From positions 1 to 50,338 of the forward strand of contig JAUXQA010000336.1 in assembly GCA_030683195.1 (NCBI GenBank): 50,338 bases of DNA, written 5' to 3'. The notes beneath the pieces were generated by a model, which saw only the letters and a list, made by a program, of their open reading frames with translations, was not told the DNA's origin and ran no database searches. The stretch comes from Rhodoferax sp. GTDB taxonomy: Bacteria; Pseudomonadota; Gammaproteobacteria; Burkholderiales; Burkholderiaceae_C. The position numbers were made by a program, and so were the translations under genes. Of this stretch, positions 9,461 through 17,665 are shown one piece after another. Every line of letters starts with the position of its first letter. The first letter of the stretch is position 1.

Positions 9461-9831
9461 TTGTTTTCAACCCTATATTGCACAAATGAGGATATCAGAA
9501 ATTTATACCAAATCAACCGCAGAATGCACAAAAGAGAGATTGTTCTGATTTGCGGGTGTCAACCCTAGAATGAACATTGGAAAAAACAAAGCTTTAGATC
9601 TCTCTTCATGCGGGTCCTTCAATGTCGATCCGTATTGCGAACTAGCGCTTTGTTACTTCTGTAGAGTCGCATAAAGTCTTGAACTGAAGGTTGTGACCGT
9701 ACTCAGTTGTTCAAAATCAATCATTTGCACTGCATCAGCAATTACGTTGAATGAACCAACGTTTCACAAAGTCTTGAACTTCCTCGTAGATTTATCAGCA
9801 AGTTTTCAATTTTCAGAGGGTGATTCGTCCC
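9461..9831. repeat. Gene-free spacer with a 13-bp direct repeat
   Basis: No coding frame is convincing here. AAAGTCTTGAACT occurs at 9673-9685 and again, same orientation, at 9768-9780, 95 bases apart. Between them is the inverted repeat ACGTTG/CAACGT. The spacer separates the hsd operon from the toxin-antitoxin pair on the same strand. The repeat could be a regulator site or a trace of an old insertion. Confidence 0.5.
9489..9516 (-). promoter_or_regulatory. Possible hsdM promoter
   Basis: On the minus strand TTGATT (9511-9516) and TATCCT (9489-9494) are spaced by 16 bases, about 30 bases before the hsdM start. A weak match chosen mainly by position. Confidence 0.3.
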
Positions 9832-10299
9832 TCAGCGCAACCGCATATCCGTGTCCAGTGTCTCTGGCTCACCCCGCGAGATGTGCTTGAAATCGGGATG
9901 CAGTGGGTTGATTAAAAAGTTTAGCTCGGCAGGTATCACCGCACTGGGCACGGCCAACACACAACTGCGCGACTGTCCCAGCCAATCGCCACCAAGGGCC
10001 TGCAAGGCTTCGCGGCCGGCATGGGTGCGCCAATCCCCTGGCAAGACAGTCGTGTCCAATATCTCCATACTGACGTTCTCGGGCAAGTGGGTTGGGATCA
10101 AAACATAGTGGGCACGCAAAGGCTCGTCTTGCACCAGCATCTCTAGCAGTGCCAAAGATCGGCTTTCAGCGGTATAAATCACAGGCTGGCCCACTCGATT
10201 CCACCGCCCGCCATACAGCCTTGCGCCTTCGCCAGAAAAGGCTTGATCAGCAAAACGGCGTGTGGTGATGCGCCAAACAGGTCGCGTTACTGCTGTCAT
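9832..10299 (-). CDS. res: RES-domain toxin
   Basis: 155 residues covering a whole RES domain: RITTRRFADQAFSGEGARLY, GGRWNRVGQPVIYTAES (about 30-46), LALLEMLV, and a C-terminal block VLAVPSAVIPAELNFLINP before HPDF. The Arg, Glu and Ser positions that name the family are present. Characterised RES toxins deplete NAD+ in the cell. The gene lies directly after its antitoxin, with ATG overlapping the antitoxin stop (ATGA at 10299). Transcription from the upstream autoregulated promoter is expected. Confidence 0.92.
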   Translation of the reverse strand: MTAVTRPVWRITTRRFADQAFSGEGARLYGGRWNRVGQPVIYTAESRSLALLEMLVQDEPLRAHYVLIPTHLPENVSMEILDTTVLPGDWRTHAGREALQALGGDWLGQSRSCVLAVPSAVIPAELNFLINPLHPDFKHISRGEPETLDTDMRLR

Positions 10300-10760
10300 C
10301 AGGCAAATACGCCGTGTTCAATTCGTCCCAAGGTCCTCACTACGGCACCTGAGCCTAACTCGGTATCCAAAAGAGATAGAGGACTGCTGCCGCCTAAAGC
10401 CGCATTGGGGCATTTAAGCCAGCTCATTGCGGTTTGTTTGTCCTCAAAAACCTCTACAGCGCGTTCAATCACTTGTGCCAAGCGCACCAATTTTCCAGAC
10501 TCATCGGCGCTTAAAACGCCTTCTTTTTTGCGCCTTGCGAGCGTACGTTCAGGAATATCCAGAGCCCGTGACAACTCAGATTGGCCAATACCCATCACCC
10601 GCACAACAGCATCTACCGCACCGGCTGAAATGCCCTGACGCACCAGCGCAATCCATTCAAGAACTGAGCGAGGCGAGGCATGCAGCACAGACTCGCCCCC
10701 CAACACCGATGCGACTGACAAGCCCGTCACGACTTCGCGTCCAAGAATTGCTGTAGTCAT
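10299..10760 (-). CDS. xre: Xre/MbcA/ParS-type antitoxin
   Basis: 153 residues: an N-terminal Xre-like helix-turn-helix (MGIGQSELSRALDIPERTLARRKKEG, about residues 55-80, read as two pieces) and a C-terminal toxin-binding DUF2384 domain (VIERAVEVFEDKQTAMSWL, then NAALGGSSPLSLLDTELG). It neutralises the RES protein encoded next and should repress its own promoter. Paired repeats lie just upstream at about two helical turns. The order antitoxin-then-toxin is usual for this class. Confidence 0.92.
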   Translation of the reverse strand: MTTAILGREVVTGLSVASVLGGESVLHASPRSVLEWIALVRQGISAGAVDAVVRVMGIGQSELSRALDIPERTLARRKKEGVLSADESGKLVRLAQVIERAVEVFEDKQTAMSWLKCPNAALGGSSPLSLLDTELGSGAVVRTLGRIEHGVFA

Positions 10761-10775
10761 AAATAACTTTTTTAT

Positions 10776-10809
10776 GCCAAATGGCTTAAATTATAAACAA
10801 AAATGGCTT
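10776..10809 (-). promoter_or_regulatory. Xre-RES promoter with paired operator repeats
   Basis: Two copies of AAATGGCTT (10779-10787 and 10801-10809 on the plus strand) are 22 bases apart and flank a minus-strand TATAAT (10790-10795). The proximal copy belongs to GCCAAATGGC (10776-10785), an imperfect palindrome. The layout fits an autorepressed antitoxin promoter. Confidence 0.6.
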
Positions 10810-11045
10810 GATTGACGCCGCGAGGTTGTTTCAGGAATGAGAGGGCGGGCTGACTCATCCGACCCTTTCAGCCAACGTCGCCCAAGTCCGCCTTGGAGTT
10901 CAACACCGGGTGATCAAAATTCAAAACTTCAAGAACATCGACCCTCACAGCCGGGATTTCTTCTTAAAACGAAATGCGTCTTGTTTCGATTTGGAAAGTG
11001 CCCCAGGTACAAAGATACATAAATTTCGTATTTTTCGTATAGTAC

Positions 11046-11061
11046 GATAATGACCGTTATC
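11046..11061. promoter_or_regulatory. Inverted repeat upstream of the integrase gene
   Basis: GATAA-N6-TTATC (11046-11061) follows two TTTCGTA copies (11033-11040 area) and a TATAGT box, about 90-110 bases before the integrase start. A plausible operator and promoter for the recombinase. The rest of 10810-11149 shows no gene. Confidence 0.4.
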
Positions 11062-11149
11062 ATGCATCAAATTTGGAAATTGATCAGGGCAGGGCGGGCA
11101 ACGCCCCACCCGGGGACGCTGAAGCGGCAGGCACAACAGGAGTGAAGCA

Positions 11150-13300
11150 ATGGGGAATTTGACGCCATCGTCTGGCAGGACTTGGGTCGTGGATGAGGAG
11201 GACGAGGATGTCGACGTCATCGACGTGCCGTCAGCGAATTCCTTGCCGGCCACCGAACCGAAGAAGTCCGGGCGACCACGCGGCAGCTTGGGTCGGGTGA
11301 ATGACGAGCACGACCTGACCCTCAGTGATTTCTCGTTCATGCGCGCAGTCGTTCAAGGGATCGACCCCAAGAAAGCCGCTTTACGGTACCTGCATGGCAA
11401 GGTCTACTTGAGTGACGCCGCCTGTGCCGAACACGAGCGCCGCCTGCGCGTGCTGCTCCAGCGCACGATCAAGGTGTTTTTTGACGAATCCCAGAAATCT
11501 CAAGCCTTGCGCCACTATGACGCCTTGATGGCCCCCGTTGTCCAGGCGGTCGCCATGGGACCTTCGCTGGAAGACTTCGCGCAGCGCTTTGATTCGGACA
11601 TGTACAGCGAACGTGAGCTGCAGGAGCTTTACGCCGAAGAATATGGCGATACGCTGGATCAGGGGCAGGATGCTGGGGGCAGCATCAAGTCCAAACTGGC
11701 CGCACTCAACTGGCTGGCCGAACGCGTAGCCCTGAAGCCCGATCCGCTGGATCCGATCGAGCGCTGGATCGAACTGAGCTTGGTGTCCAAACTTCGTGCC
11801 CAGGGTGTGATCTCCATTGGCAACCTGATGGACTGGGTCAATCTGCAGGGCCGGTCCTTCTATCTGCGCGTCAAAGGCTTGGGCGTCACCCGGGCCCGGC
11901 GCTTGGCGTTGTGGTTGATGGACAACGAGGATTACATTGGAAATCGCCTGAACAGAAGGATCAGATTCCAGGCCGCATCAGAAGAAACCGCCCTGGCCGT
12001 GCTGGATGTCGTGGATGTTCGGCCACGTGACCTGTCCGTGCAAGTGATGGGCATCGTTCCACTGGAGGTCTTCGCCTGGCCGGTGTCATTGATGGGATTG
12101 GACGGCGTGTTTCGCAGCCAAGGACCGAATACCCTTGGGGTGTCCAACGACAAGGAGGCGATCGAGGCCTGGTTTGCCACGCTGGCCAACACCGCATCGA
12201 TTGACACTCAAGTGAGCTACCAGCGCGCGATCGAGCGTCTGGTGCTGTGGGCCATCGTTGAACGCAGAACCCCGCTCTCATCGTTGTTTACCGCCCACTT
12301 TTTGGAATTCAGGGAGTTTCTGCGCTCTCCCCCGCTTCACTGGTGCACCCGGTTTCCCACGGTCAAGACCTCGCCCGATTGGAGGCCTCTGAGAGGCTCC
12401 ATGAAAGAAGCCTCCATCCAACAGACCTTCAGTGCGATCTCGTCTCTGTTTGCGGCCTTGAACGCCTGCGGGTACCTCACCGCCAATGCGGTGTCGAGCG
12501 TGAGAACCAGCACCAAGCGGGACCTTCGCATGGATGTGATGCGGTCTTTCTCGGAAGAGGATCTGCTGTCCATCGGTGCGACCCTGCGCGAGATGCCCGA
12601 TGGTCCGCACAAGCGCCGGCTGCGCGCAATCATTCTGCTGCTGCAGACCGGGGGCTTCCGGCGCCAGGAGGCGATCTCGCTGCGCTATGGGGATCTGTCG
12701 CCCGTGCGCTCTGACAACCGGCTCACGAACATCTGGGTCGCCAAGTTTGTTGGGAAAGGCGGCGTAGAGCGCCAGGTGCCTATCCAGGCAGAAACCTATG
12801 AGGCGTTGCAAGACCACTACCGTGATCGTCAGGCACTGATGACACACAGTGCGCCGACCAGGACTGGTGCGGTCAAGCCGGCGCCACTGGCGGCGTATGC
12901 CGATGTGCCCTATGCAGAAACGCCATTGATTGGGGTGCTCGACGACAGGTTTTCCAGCGGGCGCGCCGCATCAGAGGGTGATACGCCCGGTCATGCCAGA
13001 GTCAAGGCGAATCTGGAGGGTGGGTTGTCCTATGGGCGCGTACACAGCATCCTCAAGGCCTTCTTTGTGAAGGTGTCTGAACGCAATGATCTTCCCGAAG
13101 GCCATGCTGATTTCCTGAAGGCCTCCGCGCACTGGATGCGCCATACGTTTGGGCACCAGGCCATGATCGCCTCCAAGGGGGACCTCGCCGCGATCCAGCA
13201 GATACTGGGGCATGCGGACATCTCGACGACGGGCATTTATCTGAAGGCCGATTTGGCGTCGAGGGTCGCTGTTGTACAAGGCATCAAGGGAGCAGTCTGA
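11150..13300 (+). CDS. int: Large tyrosine recombinase/integrase
   Basis: 716-residue site-specific recombinase. An acidic N-terminus (VVDEEDEDVDVIDV) precedes a long family-specific region (SGRPRGSLGRVNDEHDL; DLTLSDFSFMRAVVQGIDP) of the DUF3701-type integrase N-terminal architecture. A core-binding SAM-like domain lies around residues 340-450. The catalytic domain has Arg in GGFRRQEAISLRYGD (near 504), HWMRHTFGHQ (near 660, HxxR), GH in QQILGHADISTTGIYL and the nucleophile Tyr in that last block. GTG/ATG choice: ATG 11150 follows AGGAGTG. It probably drives integration or dimer resolution of the element. I could not find an att site or a neighbouring tRNA, and the frame is intact. Confidence 0.9.
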   Translation: MGNLTPSSGRTWVVDEEDEDVDVIDVPSANSLPATEPKKSGRPRGSLGRVNDEHDLTLSDFSFMRAVVQGIDPKKAALRYLHGKVYLSDAACAEHERRLRVLLQRTIKVFFDESQKSQALRHYDALMAPVVQAVAMGPSLEDFAQRFDSDMYSERELQELYAEEYGDTLDQGQDAGGSIKSKLAALNWLAERVALKPDPLDPIERWIELSLVSKLRAQGVISIGNLMDWVNLQGRSFYLRVKGLGVTRARRLALWLMDNEDYIGNRLNRRIRFQAASEETALAVLDVVDVRPRDLSVQVMGIVPLEVFAWPVSLMGLDGVFRSQGPNTLGVSNDKEAIEAWFATLANTASIDTQVSYQRAIERLVLWAIVERRTPLSSLFTAHFLEFREFLRSPPLHWCTRFPTVKTSPDWRPLRGSMKEASIQQTFSAISSLFAALNACGYLTANAVSSVRTSTKRDLRMDVMRSFSEEDLLSIGATLREMPDGPHKRRLRAIILLLQTGGFRRQEAISLRYGDLSPVRSDNRLTNIWVAKFVGKGGVERQVPIQAETYEALQDHYRDRQALMTHSAPTRTGAVKPAPLAAYADVPYAETPLIGVLDDRFSSGRAASEGDTPGHARVKANLEGGLSYGRVHSILKAFFVKVSERNDLPEGHADFLKASAHWMRHTFGHQAMIASKGDLAAIQQILGHADISTTGIYLKADLASRVAVVQGIKGAV

Positions 13301-13504
13301 CCAAAACTCCATAAAAATCAACAAGAGTCTAATGTCACGAGTTTGAAGCTGAAATATTTGCAGTTGAGCCATTTTCTGACGGCTTCTGCCGACTAAGACC
13401 TTGAATAGTGAGGTTTGCTGGGAGTAGTGATTGAAGACGTCGTGTCAAATGACTAGCTCAGTTCAGCGAATCCTCCATCGTTAGCAACAGCTATTCAAAA
13501 CGAC

Positions 13505-14314
13505 ATGAAAGAACCAAAAAAATATCCATCAACGTTTGATGTCAAACGGAAGAGGTGGGCATTCAATCTTTGGTCACAGCAGAAACGGACAGAAAAGGTC
13601 TCCAGTATTTGTCAAAGATGGCTGAACGAGATGGGCATTGAGTTGAGCAGAGAGATTTATCAGGTCGTCACCAGGAGCAGGCAGCACGTATATCTAGTAC
13701 GTCTTCACATGCAAGACCGTAGAGCCTTTCCGGCTGCAGATTTACTTGCAATTAGACTTTTTTTGACGCTGAAGGTAGAGGAAGAGCTTTGTCTTGAATC
13801 AAGATCGATCAGGATTTTTTTGCAAGCAAACGTTGAAGCAAAGTCGATCAAGATGGACCCGAAGTCAATCACATCTTTGTGGCTCCATAACCGAATTTCT
13901 GGTCACTTTTCAAAGAGATCCAAAAAAGCGCCGAGCGCAGGCCCGTTATTTGGAAATATTATCGAAGACCTAAAGGAGCTTGATCAACTCATATCTTATG
14001 AGGAACCGATCGATTGGATGTATGCACAACCTGCACCTGCAGAACTGATATCCAACATGACGCCAGTGCAAGAGAGAGGCCACAATAGTGTCATTGCCGA
14101 GCCAGATCAGTTGCAACCCGATTCTGTTCTTCCGGTAGGCGTCTGGGTGGAGTTGAAGGTCAATCAAATCTGGATTCGCACTCAATTGTCCTGGATAAAT
14201 CCAGACGAAAAAATGTATCTGTTTACTAGTGCCTGTGGCAGAACACAGTCCATGACAAGGCGGATGCGTGACAAATTGATCTCCAACGGTTTAATTCGTC
14301 TTATTTCCTGCTAG
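13505..14314 (+). CDS. Unknown protein with a DUF1631-like C-terminus
   Basis: 269 residues beginning MKEPKKYPSTFDVKRKRW. The first 200 residues are basic and unrecognised. The last roughly 60 (LPVGVWVELKVNQIWIRTQL, then LFTSACGRTQSMTRRMRDKL) closely resemble, from memory, the C-terminal end of DUF1631-family proteins of Burkholderiales, including the RxQLxW and SMTRR phrases. Codon usage is more A/T-rich than in the integrase. Position just after the integrase suggests cargo or a chromosomal boundary gene. Function unknown. Confidence 0.7.
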   Translation: MKEPKKYPSTFDVKRKRWAFNLWSQQKRTEKVSSICQRWLNEMGIELSREIYQVVTRSRQHVYLVRLHMQDRRAFPAADLLAIRLFLTLKVEEELCLESRSIRIFLQANVEAKSIKMDPKSITSLWLHNRISGHFSKRSKKAPSAGPLFGNIIEDLKELDQLISYEEPIDWMYAQPAPAELISNMTPVQERGHNSVIAEPDQLQPDSVLPVGVWVELKVNQIWIRTQLSWINPDEKMYLFTSACGRTQSMTRRMRDKLISNGLIRLISC

Positions 14315-14334
14315 GCTAAATGCGCCCTTTCCCG

Positions 14335-14390
14335 TGTCAAAAAGGTAAAACGAGCGACTTTTTCACTGGATGGCGGGCAAATTTGACACG
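14335..14390. repeat. Nested inverted repeat in spacer
   Basis: CGTGTCAAA (14335-14343) pairs with TTTGACACG (14382-14390). Inside, AAAAAG pairs with CTTTTT. This lies between the plus-strand gene at 13505 and the convergent parB-like terminator. It may be a protein-binding site or the end of a unit. Confidence 0.45.
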
Positions 14391-14440
14391 TGTAGGATGC
14401 GCCTGGTCGCCAAGACAAGCTCTCAACACTCCAAATGAAG

Positions 14441-14465
14441 AACCCCGCCAGTAACGGGCGGGGTT
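14441..14465 (-). terminator. Intrinsic terminator after the ParB-like gene
   Basis: AACCCCGCC/GGCGGGGTT stem with a seven-base loop, followed on the minus strand by CTTCATTT. It starts 12 bases after the parB-like stop. Confidence 0.8.
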
Positions 14466-14477
14466 CAGGAGACTCAC

Positions 14478-15401
14478 CTATTGAGCTTCCGAATGCGAAC
14501 CAGCTGCGATTACGCAGATAATTTTCTCGATCATTTCTTTCAAATCGAGTGGCAGTGTTTCGAACGCCGCATCGGCCTTGACCCGTTCGATCGCGGTCAC
14601 CATGGCGGGTGCTGCCTTGGTAATCGCTTTCTTGCGAATCTGATCCGGCAAATGCTTGCGCGTGATCCCGGTTTTGCCATTTGCTTTCGCTGCGGTGACC
14701 GCCGTAGTGAGAATGACTGCGGCCTCATTGCCGTGGTTCCTGAGGGTTTCCAGTGCCACTGCAGCGGGAACTTCACCGGATCCAATCATTTGACGAATCA
14801 GTAAAGGCGCCCCGGCAATATTCAGAAGTTGATTGACGTACTCAACGGTGAAGTCGAGTTTTTCGGCAATGGTTGGCACTGACAAACCATACTTGAAGAG
14901 ACGTTTGACAGAGATCGCGAGTTCAAGAGTCGTGAATCGCTTTCCATCGTTTGATCGAACCAATGCAATCGTAAGATCCTCGATGGTGGTCGCTTTGTCT
15001 TGGAGAACAACTGGTACGGTGTCGGTTTGATAACCTTCAGAAATAGCCAGATGAAGTGCCTCCAGGCGGCAACCGCCCTCTGTAACTAACATCACGGGTT
15101 TCTTCCCATCCATTCCAGCGATGCATGCGAGTGGCTTGTGCGAGTAGAAACCTTCAAGCACTATGCTGTTCGCTATTTTGCGGATATGGGCTTCGTGAGC
15201 TGCGTTTTTGATGCGGGGGTTGAAGTCAGGGATCAAGCGCAGGGCATTGACACTGGCGAAAATTTGGCCGCCTTTCGTATGAGCGATAGAGGACAAAAGC
15301 GCCTTGTGATTGAAAACACCGATATCGGCGTCAAAATTGAACAAGGCCTGAGCTTGTGTGAACTGGGCTTCAGTCGAAGCCGTTTCAATAATGTTTTCCA
15401 T
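14478..15401 (-). CDS. Solo ParB/Srx-like DNA-binding protein
   Basis: 307 residues. A ParB-like N-terminal domain (NPRIKNAAHEAHIRKIANSI, VLEGFYSHKPLA, then MLVTEGGCRLEALHLA with the GxxR-type box) is followed by a KorB/ParB helix-turn-helix (GLSVPTIAEKLDFTVEYVNQL, read about residues 172-192). No parA is adjacent. ParB-like proteins lacking ParA on mobile elements can act as regulators or in CTP-dependent DNA loading. ATG 15401 is preceded by AGGAG. It is the last gene of the long minus-strand array and has its own leader and terminator. It could be the shared regulator of the array, but nothing in the sequence proves that. Confidence 0.8.
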   Translation of the reverse strand: MENIIETASTEAQFTQAQALFNFDADIGVFNHKALLSSIAHTKGGQIFASVNALRLIPDFNPRIKNAAHEAHIRKIANSIVLEGFYSHKPLACIAGMDGKKPVMLVTEGGCRLEALHLAISEGYQTDTVPVVLQDKATTIEDLTIALVRSNDGKRFTTLELAISVKRLFKYGLSVPTIAEKLDFTVEYVNQLLNIAGAPLLIRQMIGSGEVPAAVALETLRNHGNEAAVILTTAVTAAKANGKTGITRKHLPDQIRKKAITKAAPAMVTAIERVKADAAFETLPLDLKEMIEKIICVIAAGSHSEAQ

Positions 15402-15403
15402 GT

Positions 15404-15471
15404 TTTTCTCCTATGTTGACGTCCTGGATGGACATCAACCTTGTTGGTGATGTGACGCTGCTCTTAGCGTC
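15404..15471 (-). promoter_or_regulatory. Structured 5' leader of the ParB-like gene (divergent variant)
   Basis: Hairpin 1: GACGCT/AGCGTC (15454-15471). Hairpin 2: GTTGA-T-GTCC/GGAC-G-TCAAC (15415-15439). Then AGGAG and ATG. Same two-hairpin order as the other leaders but unlike stem sequences and no CCC/GGG module. Confidence 0.5.
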
Positions 15472-15769
15472 GGTAAGGGTTGAATCGAATGCCGCGTTTT
15501 CGCATTTCGTTGCGTTGGTTGCGTTTCTTGGAGGCTATCCACGGCGGCAATTGCCAAAGCTGCTGGGGGTCTACGACCCCGGCGCGGCGGTTGATCCGCT
15601 CGTTCAGGGTTCCGCGCGCGAGGTCTGCCAGCCAACGAAATCTCGCACCGGTGTTGTTGACCATTTGCGATCCGTTGAAGCTCCAGCGCTTTGGGGCGCG
15701 ACGGAGGTAGTCGCGGATCTCGTTGGGATGAAGATCCGAGCCTGATGAGGCCGTCTGTGTATCGAACAT
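15464..15769 (-). CDS. Unknown small basic protein
   Basis: 101 residues, rich in Arg and Trp (DYLRRAPKRWSFNGSQ; RFRWLADLARGTLNERINRR; QLWQLPPWIASKKRN). No family recognised. It starts seven bases after the stop of the preceding gene (15776-16156), so the two form one unit. Another frame over the same stretch is longer (116 codons) but low-complexity and starts upstream of the neighbour's stop; this frame has more protein-like composition. Its 3' end reaches into the leader of the ParB-like gene. Confidence 0.65.
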   Translation of the reverse strand: MFDTQTASSGSDLHPNEIRDYLRRAPKRWSFNGSQMVNNTGARFRWLADLARGTLNERINRRAGVVDPQQLWQLPPWIASKKRNQRNEMRKRGIRFNPYRR

Positions 15770-15775
15770 TGTCAG

Positions 15776-16156
15776 TCAGACACAAGCGTCAGTGGATTGC
15801 ACGGCTTGAAGCAGCTCAATGCGATGGACTGCGTAGGCATACCCAATGGCACCCACCTCGTAGCCGCCAACAGAGTAGACGGTCACCTTGCCGGCGTCTT
15901 TGACTTTCTGGTCGTGCGCCCGCTGTTGCTCGTTGTTCGCCCGAAAGAAGGCCATACGTGACATCGGCTGTATTTTGTCTTCTTGTCGCGTTCTCGGGGT
16001 CAGCCCCTCCTTCAGCAGACAATCGACAAAAGCCTGTCTTGTCATGACGACATCCTTGTATCGGATCTGGGTCTGTAGTGTCTTTTTCGCCTGCCCCATT
16101 CGCATCGGAGTGAACCCCGACGCAGCGGAAAACGCTTCAAAATTGTTTGAATTCAT
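15776..16156 (-). CDS. Unknown protein
   Basis: 126 residues starting MNSNNFEAFSAASGFTPMRM. Mixed-charge soluble protein with KTLQTQIRYKDVVMTRQAFV in the middle and VTVYSVGGYEVGAIGYAYAV near the C-terminus. No family recognised and no signal peptide. First gene of a two-gene unit with 15464-15769, preceded by a structured leader. Confidence 0.7.
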   Translation of the reverse strand: MNSNNFEAFSAASGFTPMRMGQAKKTLQTQIRYKDVVMTRQAFVDCLLKEGLTPRTRQEDKIQPMSRMAFFRANNEQQRAHDQKVKDAGKVTVYSVGGYEVGAIGYAYAVHRIELLQAVQSTDACV

Positions 16157-16191
16157 GATGTTGGTCTCTTAGAAAAGAAACGGTGACCACG

Positions 16192-16244
16192 ACCCACCGG
16201 GCGCTGGTCCCGTTCAGGTTGTGTAAATTGCTAATACCCTCAGC
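16192..16244 (-). promoter_or_regulatory. Two-hairpin leader
   Basis: Hairpin 1 GCTGA-GGGTA-TTAGC (16230-16244; one G-T pair). Linker AATTTACACA. Hairpin 2 ACC..CGGG-loop-CCCG..GGT (16192-16219). ATG 16156 follows after about 35 bases. Confidence 0.65.
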
Positions 16245-16290
16245 TGGGATGCATGTAAGAAATACACGAATGTGAAGAATTTTACCCTCG

Positions 16291-16326
16291 AAAAAAAATC
16301 CCCCAAGACGCTTTTAGCGCCGTGGG
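16291..16326 (-). terminator. Intrinsic terminator
   Basis: Imperfect CCCA..CGC/GCG..TGGG hairpin, loop TAAAA, followed on the minus strand by a run of eight T. Ends the unit 17565-16355. Confidence 0.8.
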
Positions 16327-16354
16327 AGACTTTCTGTTTGTTTATCGTGCGGGT

Positions 16355-17029
16355 TCAGTACGTCTGGACAAATCCGGCCCATTGAGGGCCTGGCGCAGTT
16401 TCGATGGCGACATTGCGCAGGCGTTCAAGCATGCGTTGTGAAACCGTCTTTCTGGCCAAAACACTGTTTGGAACCGGAACATGGGACAACTTCCACCCTG
16501 GCGGGCTGAATCTGAATCCAAGGGTCTTGTAACCAATGGGCTTTTGATGCGAGGCAAATCGCAGCGCAAGCGTCTGATGGTTCAACGCGGCATAAGGCAA
16601 CGGGGTGTGAACCGTCTTTCCACCGCCGTTGGGTGCGTAAAGCACTTCGACAACGCATCCGTTGTTGAAGGCGTCATTGACAACGCCTTTCCAATCCATC
16701 CAGATGGGTGAAGCCCCGCCCCAATACCCGAACTCGTCGATCAGAATGTGGCCGATGTTCTTGTAGCTTTGGTAGGACTGGATCATCCTTTTGTCGAAGT
16801 CAATCACCACGAAGCCATACCCCCTGGGGGCAGTTGCATACTCATAGACTTCGTGGCCTTTGAGGAAGGCAGCCGTTTGACTTTCGTGACCTTCAGGGCT
16901 GTTGAGCCAACGAGAATCCAGGGCCGCAAAGACGCACGACTTGTGCAACAGATAGCTGGTCTGTACGCCATTTCGTTTCACGCAGAGGTGAACCTTGTTT
17001 GCATCCTCAGAACGATCGGTTAGCAGCAT
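16355..17029 (-). CDS. Unknown protein
   Basis: 224 residues beginning MLLTDRSEDANKVHLCVKRN. Aromatic-rich, with EYATAPRGYGFVVIDFDKRM (about 71-90), HILIDEFGYWGGASPIWMDW and VVEVLYAPNGGGKTVHTPLP. The GGGKT string resembles a P-loop fragment but lacks the context of one. The start overlaps the stop of the preceding gene by ten bases, so translation is probably coupled. No family recognised. Confidence 0.7.
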   Translation of the reverse strand: MLLTDRSEDANKVHLCVKRNGVQTSYLLHKSCVFAALDSRWLNSPEGHESQTAAFLKGHEVYEYATAPRGYGFVVIDFDKRMIQSYQSYKNIGHILIDEFGYWGGASPIWMDWKGVVNDAFNNGCVVEVLYAPNGGGKTVHTPLPYAALNHQTLALRFASHQKPIGYKTLGFRFSPPGWKLSHVPVPNSVLARKTVSQRMLERLRNVAIETAPGPQWAGFVQTY

Positions 17030-17565
17030 GCTGCGACCCCCTGTACGTGGTGCATCGCATTGGCCTGGACCGAACTGTGGCCAGCCTCAAGCGCTGCCAG
17101 CTGGTACACCAGGCCCACGGCATGGAGAAGCGCAATAAACACCTCATTGGTCAAGTCTCCTTGGTGAAGGGTTGCCAGGGCTTGTGGCGCTCCAAATGCT
17201 GAGTTGCAAGTGAGGCTGACCACCGGCGCAGGATCAGGATTCAAGCGGTCATCGAGAAGGCCCGGTAAGCGTCCTGGCAGTATCGGGTAGGCGCCGTAGC
17301 CGGGGGATTCGAGGCCACACAGCTCATGCGTGAACATCCGAAAGACGGAGACAGATTCTTTCTCTGGCTCAAAATTCAGCGCATCGCACTCGGTAATCAC
17401 CTGCTCGGTGGGTTCCTTGTCAAAACGGAGTGTGTACGCTGTTTCGCCAAATCTGTGTTTGTGGACCACGGCATAGGCCATTTGCTGGTCCAAGTTGTCG
17501 GCCTTTTCAAGAAGCGCGTTGGCGGCCAGGCGCAGGGATTGCGCTGCCGGATTGGTGTTTTTCAT
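17020..17565 (-). CDS. Unknown protein
   Basis: 181 residues, N-terminus MKNTNPAAQSLRLAANALLE with a helical segment, then YAVVHKHRFGETAYTLRFDK and a C-terminal helix ALLHAVGLVYQLAALEAG. The N-terminus resembles small proteins of mobile elements but I do not recognise a family. ATG 17565 lies 20 bases after hairpin 2 of a canonical leader. Coupled to the next gene by a ten-base overlap. Confidence 0.7.
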   Translation of the reverse strand: MKNTNPAAQSLRLAANALLEKADNLDQQMAYAVVHKHRFGETAYTLRFDKEPTEQVITECDALNFEPEKESVSVFRMFTHELCGLESPGYGAYPILPGRLPGLLDDRLNPDPAPVVSLTCNSAFGAPQALATLHQGDLTNEVFIALLHAVGLVYQLAALEAGHSSVQANAMHHVQGVAACC

Positions 17566-17592
17566 TGTGTTGAATAGAAAAACGGACCTCAG

Positions 17593-17647
17593 CCCTTTCG
17601 GGTATGGAGGCCCGAAGGGTTGATATGTGCAACCAGATTGCCTGGTT
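17593..17647 (-). promoter_or_regulatory. Two-hairpin leader between genes of one strand
   Basis: Hairpin 1 AACCAG-GCAAT-CTGGTT (17631-17647). Linker GCACATATCAA. Hairpin 2 CCCTTCGGG-loop-CCCGAAAGGG (17593-17619). Only 19 bases separate it from the upstream gene's stop and no clear -10 box is present, so it probably works in a readthrough transcript. Confidence 0.75.
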
Positions 17648-17665
17648 GGTGTTATTGACGGGGGA

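Noticed and set aside
12278..12847. 189-codon frame antisense to the integrase
   Set aside because: It lies wholly opposite a well-supported recombinase gene and has Arg/Gly/Pro-rich shadow composition.
16355..17029. P-loop NTPase call from GGGKT
   Set aside because: The string lacks the upstream G-x4 pattern and a Walker B partner; left as unknown.
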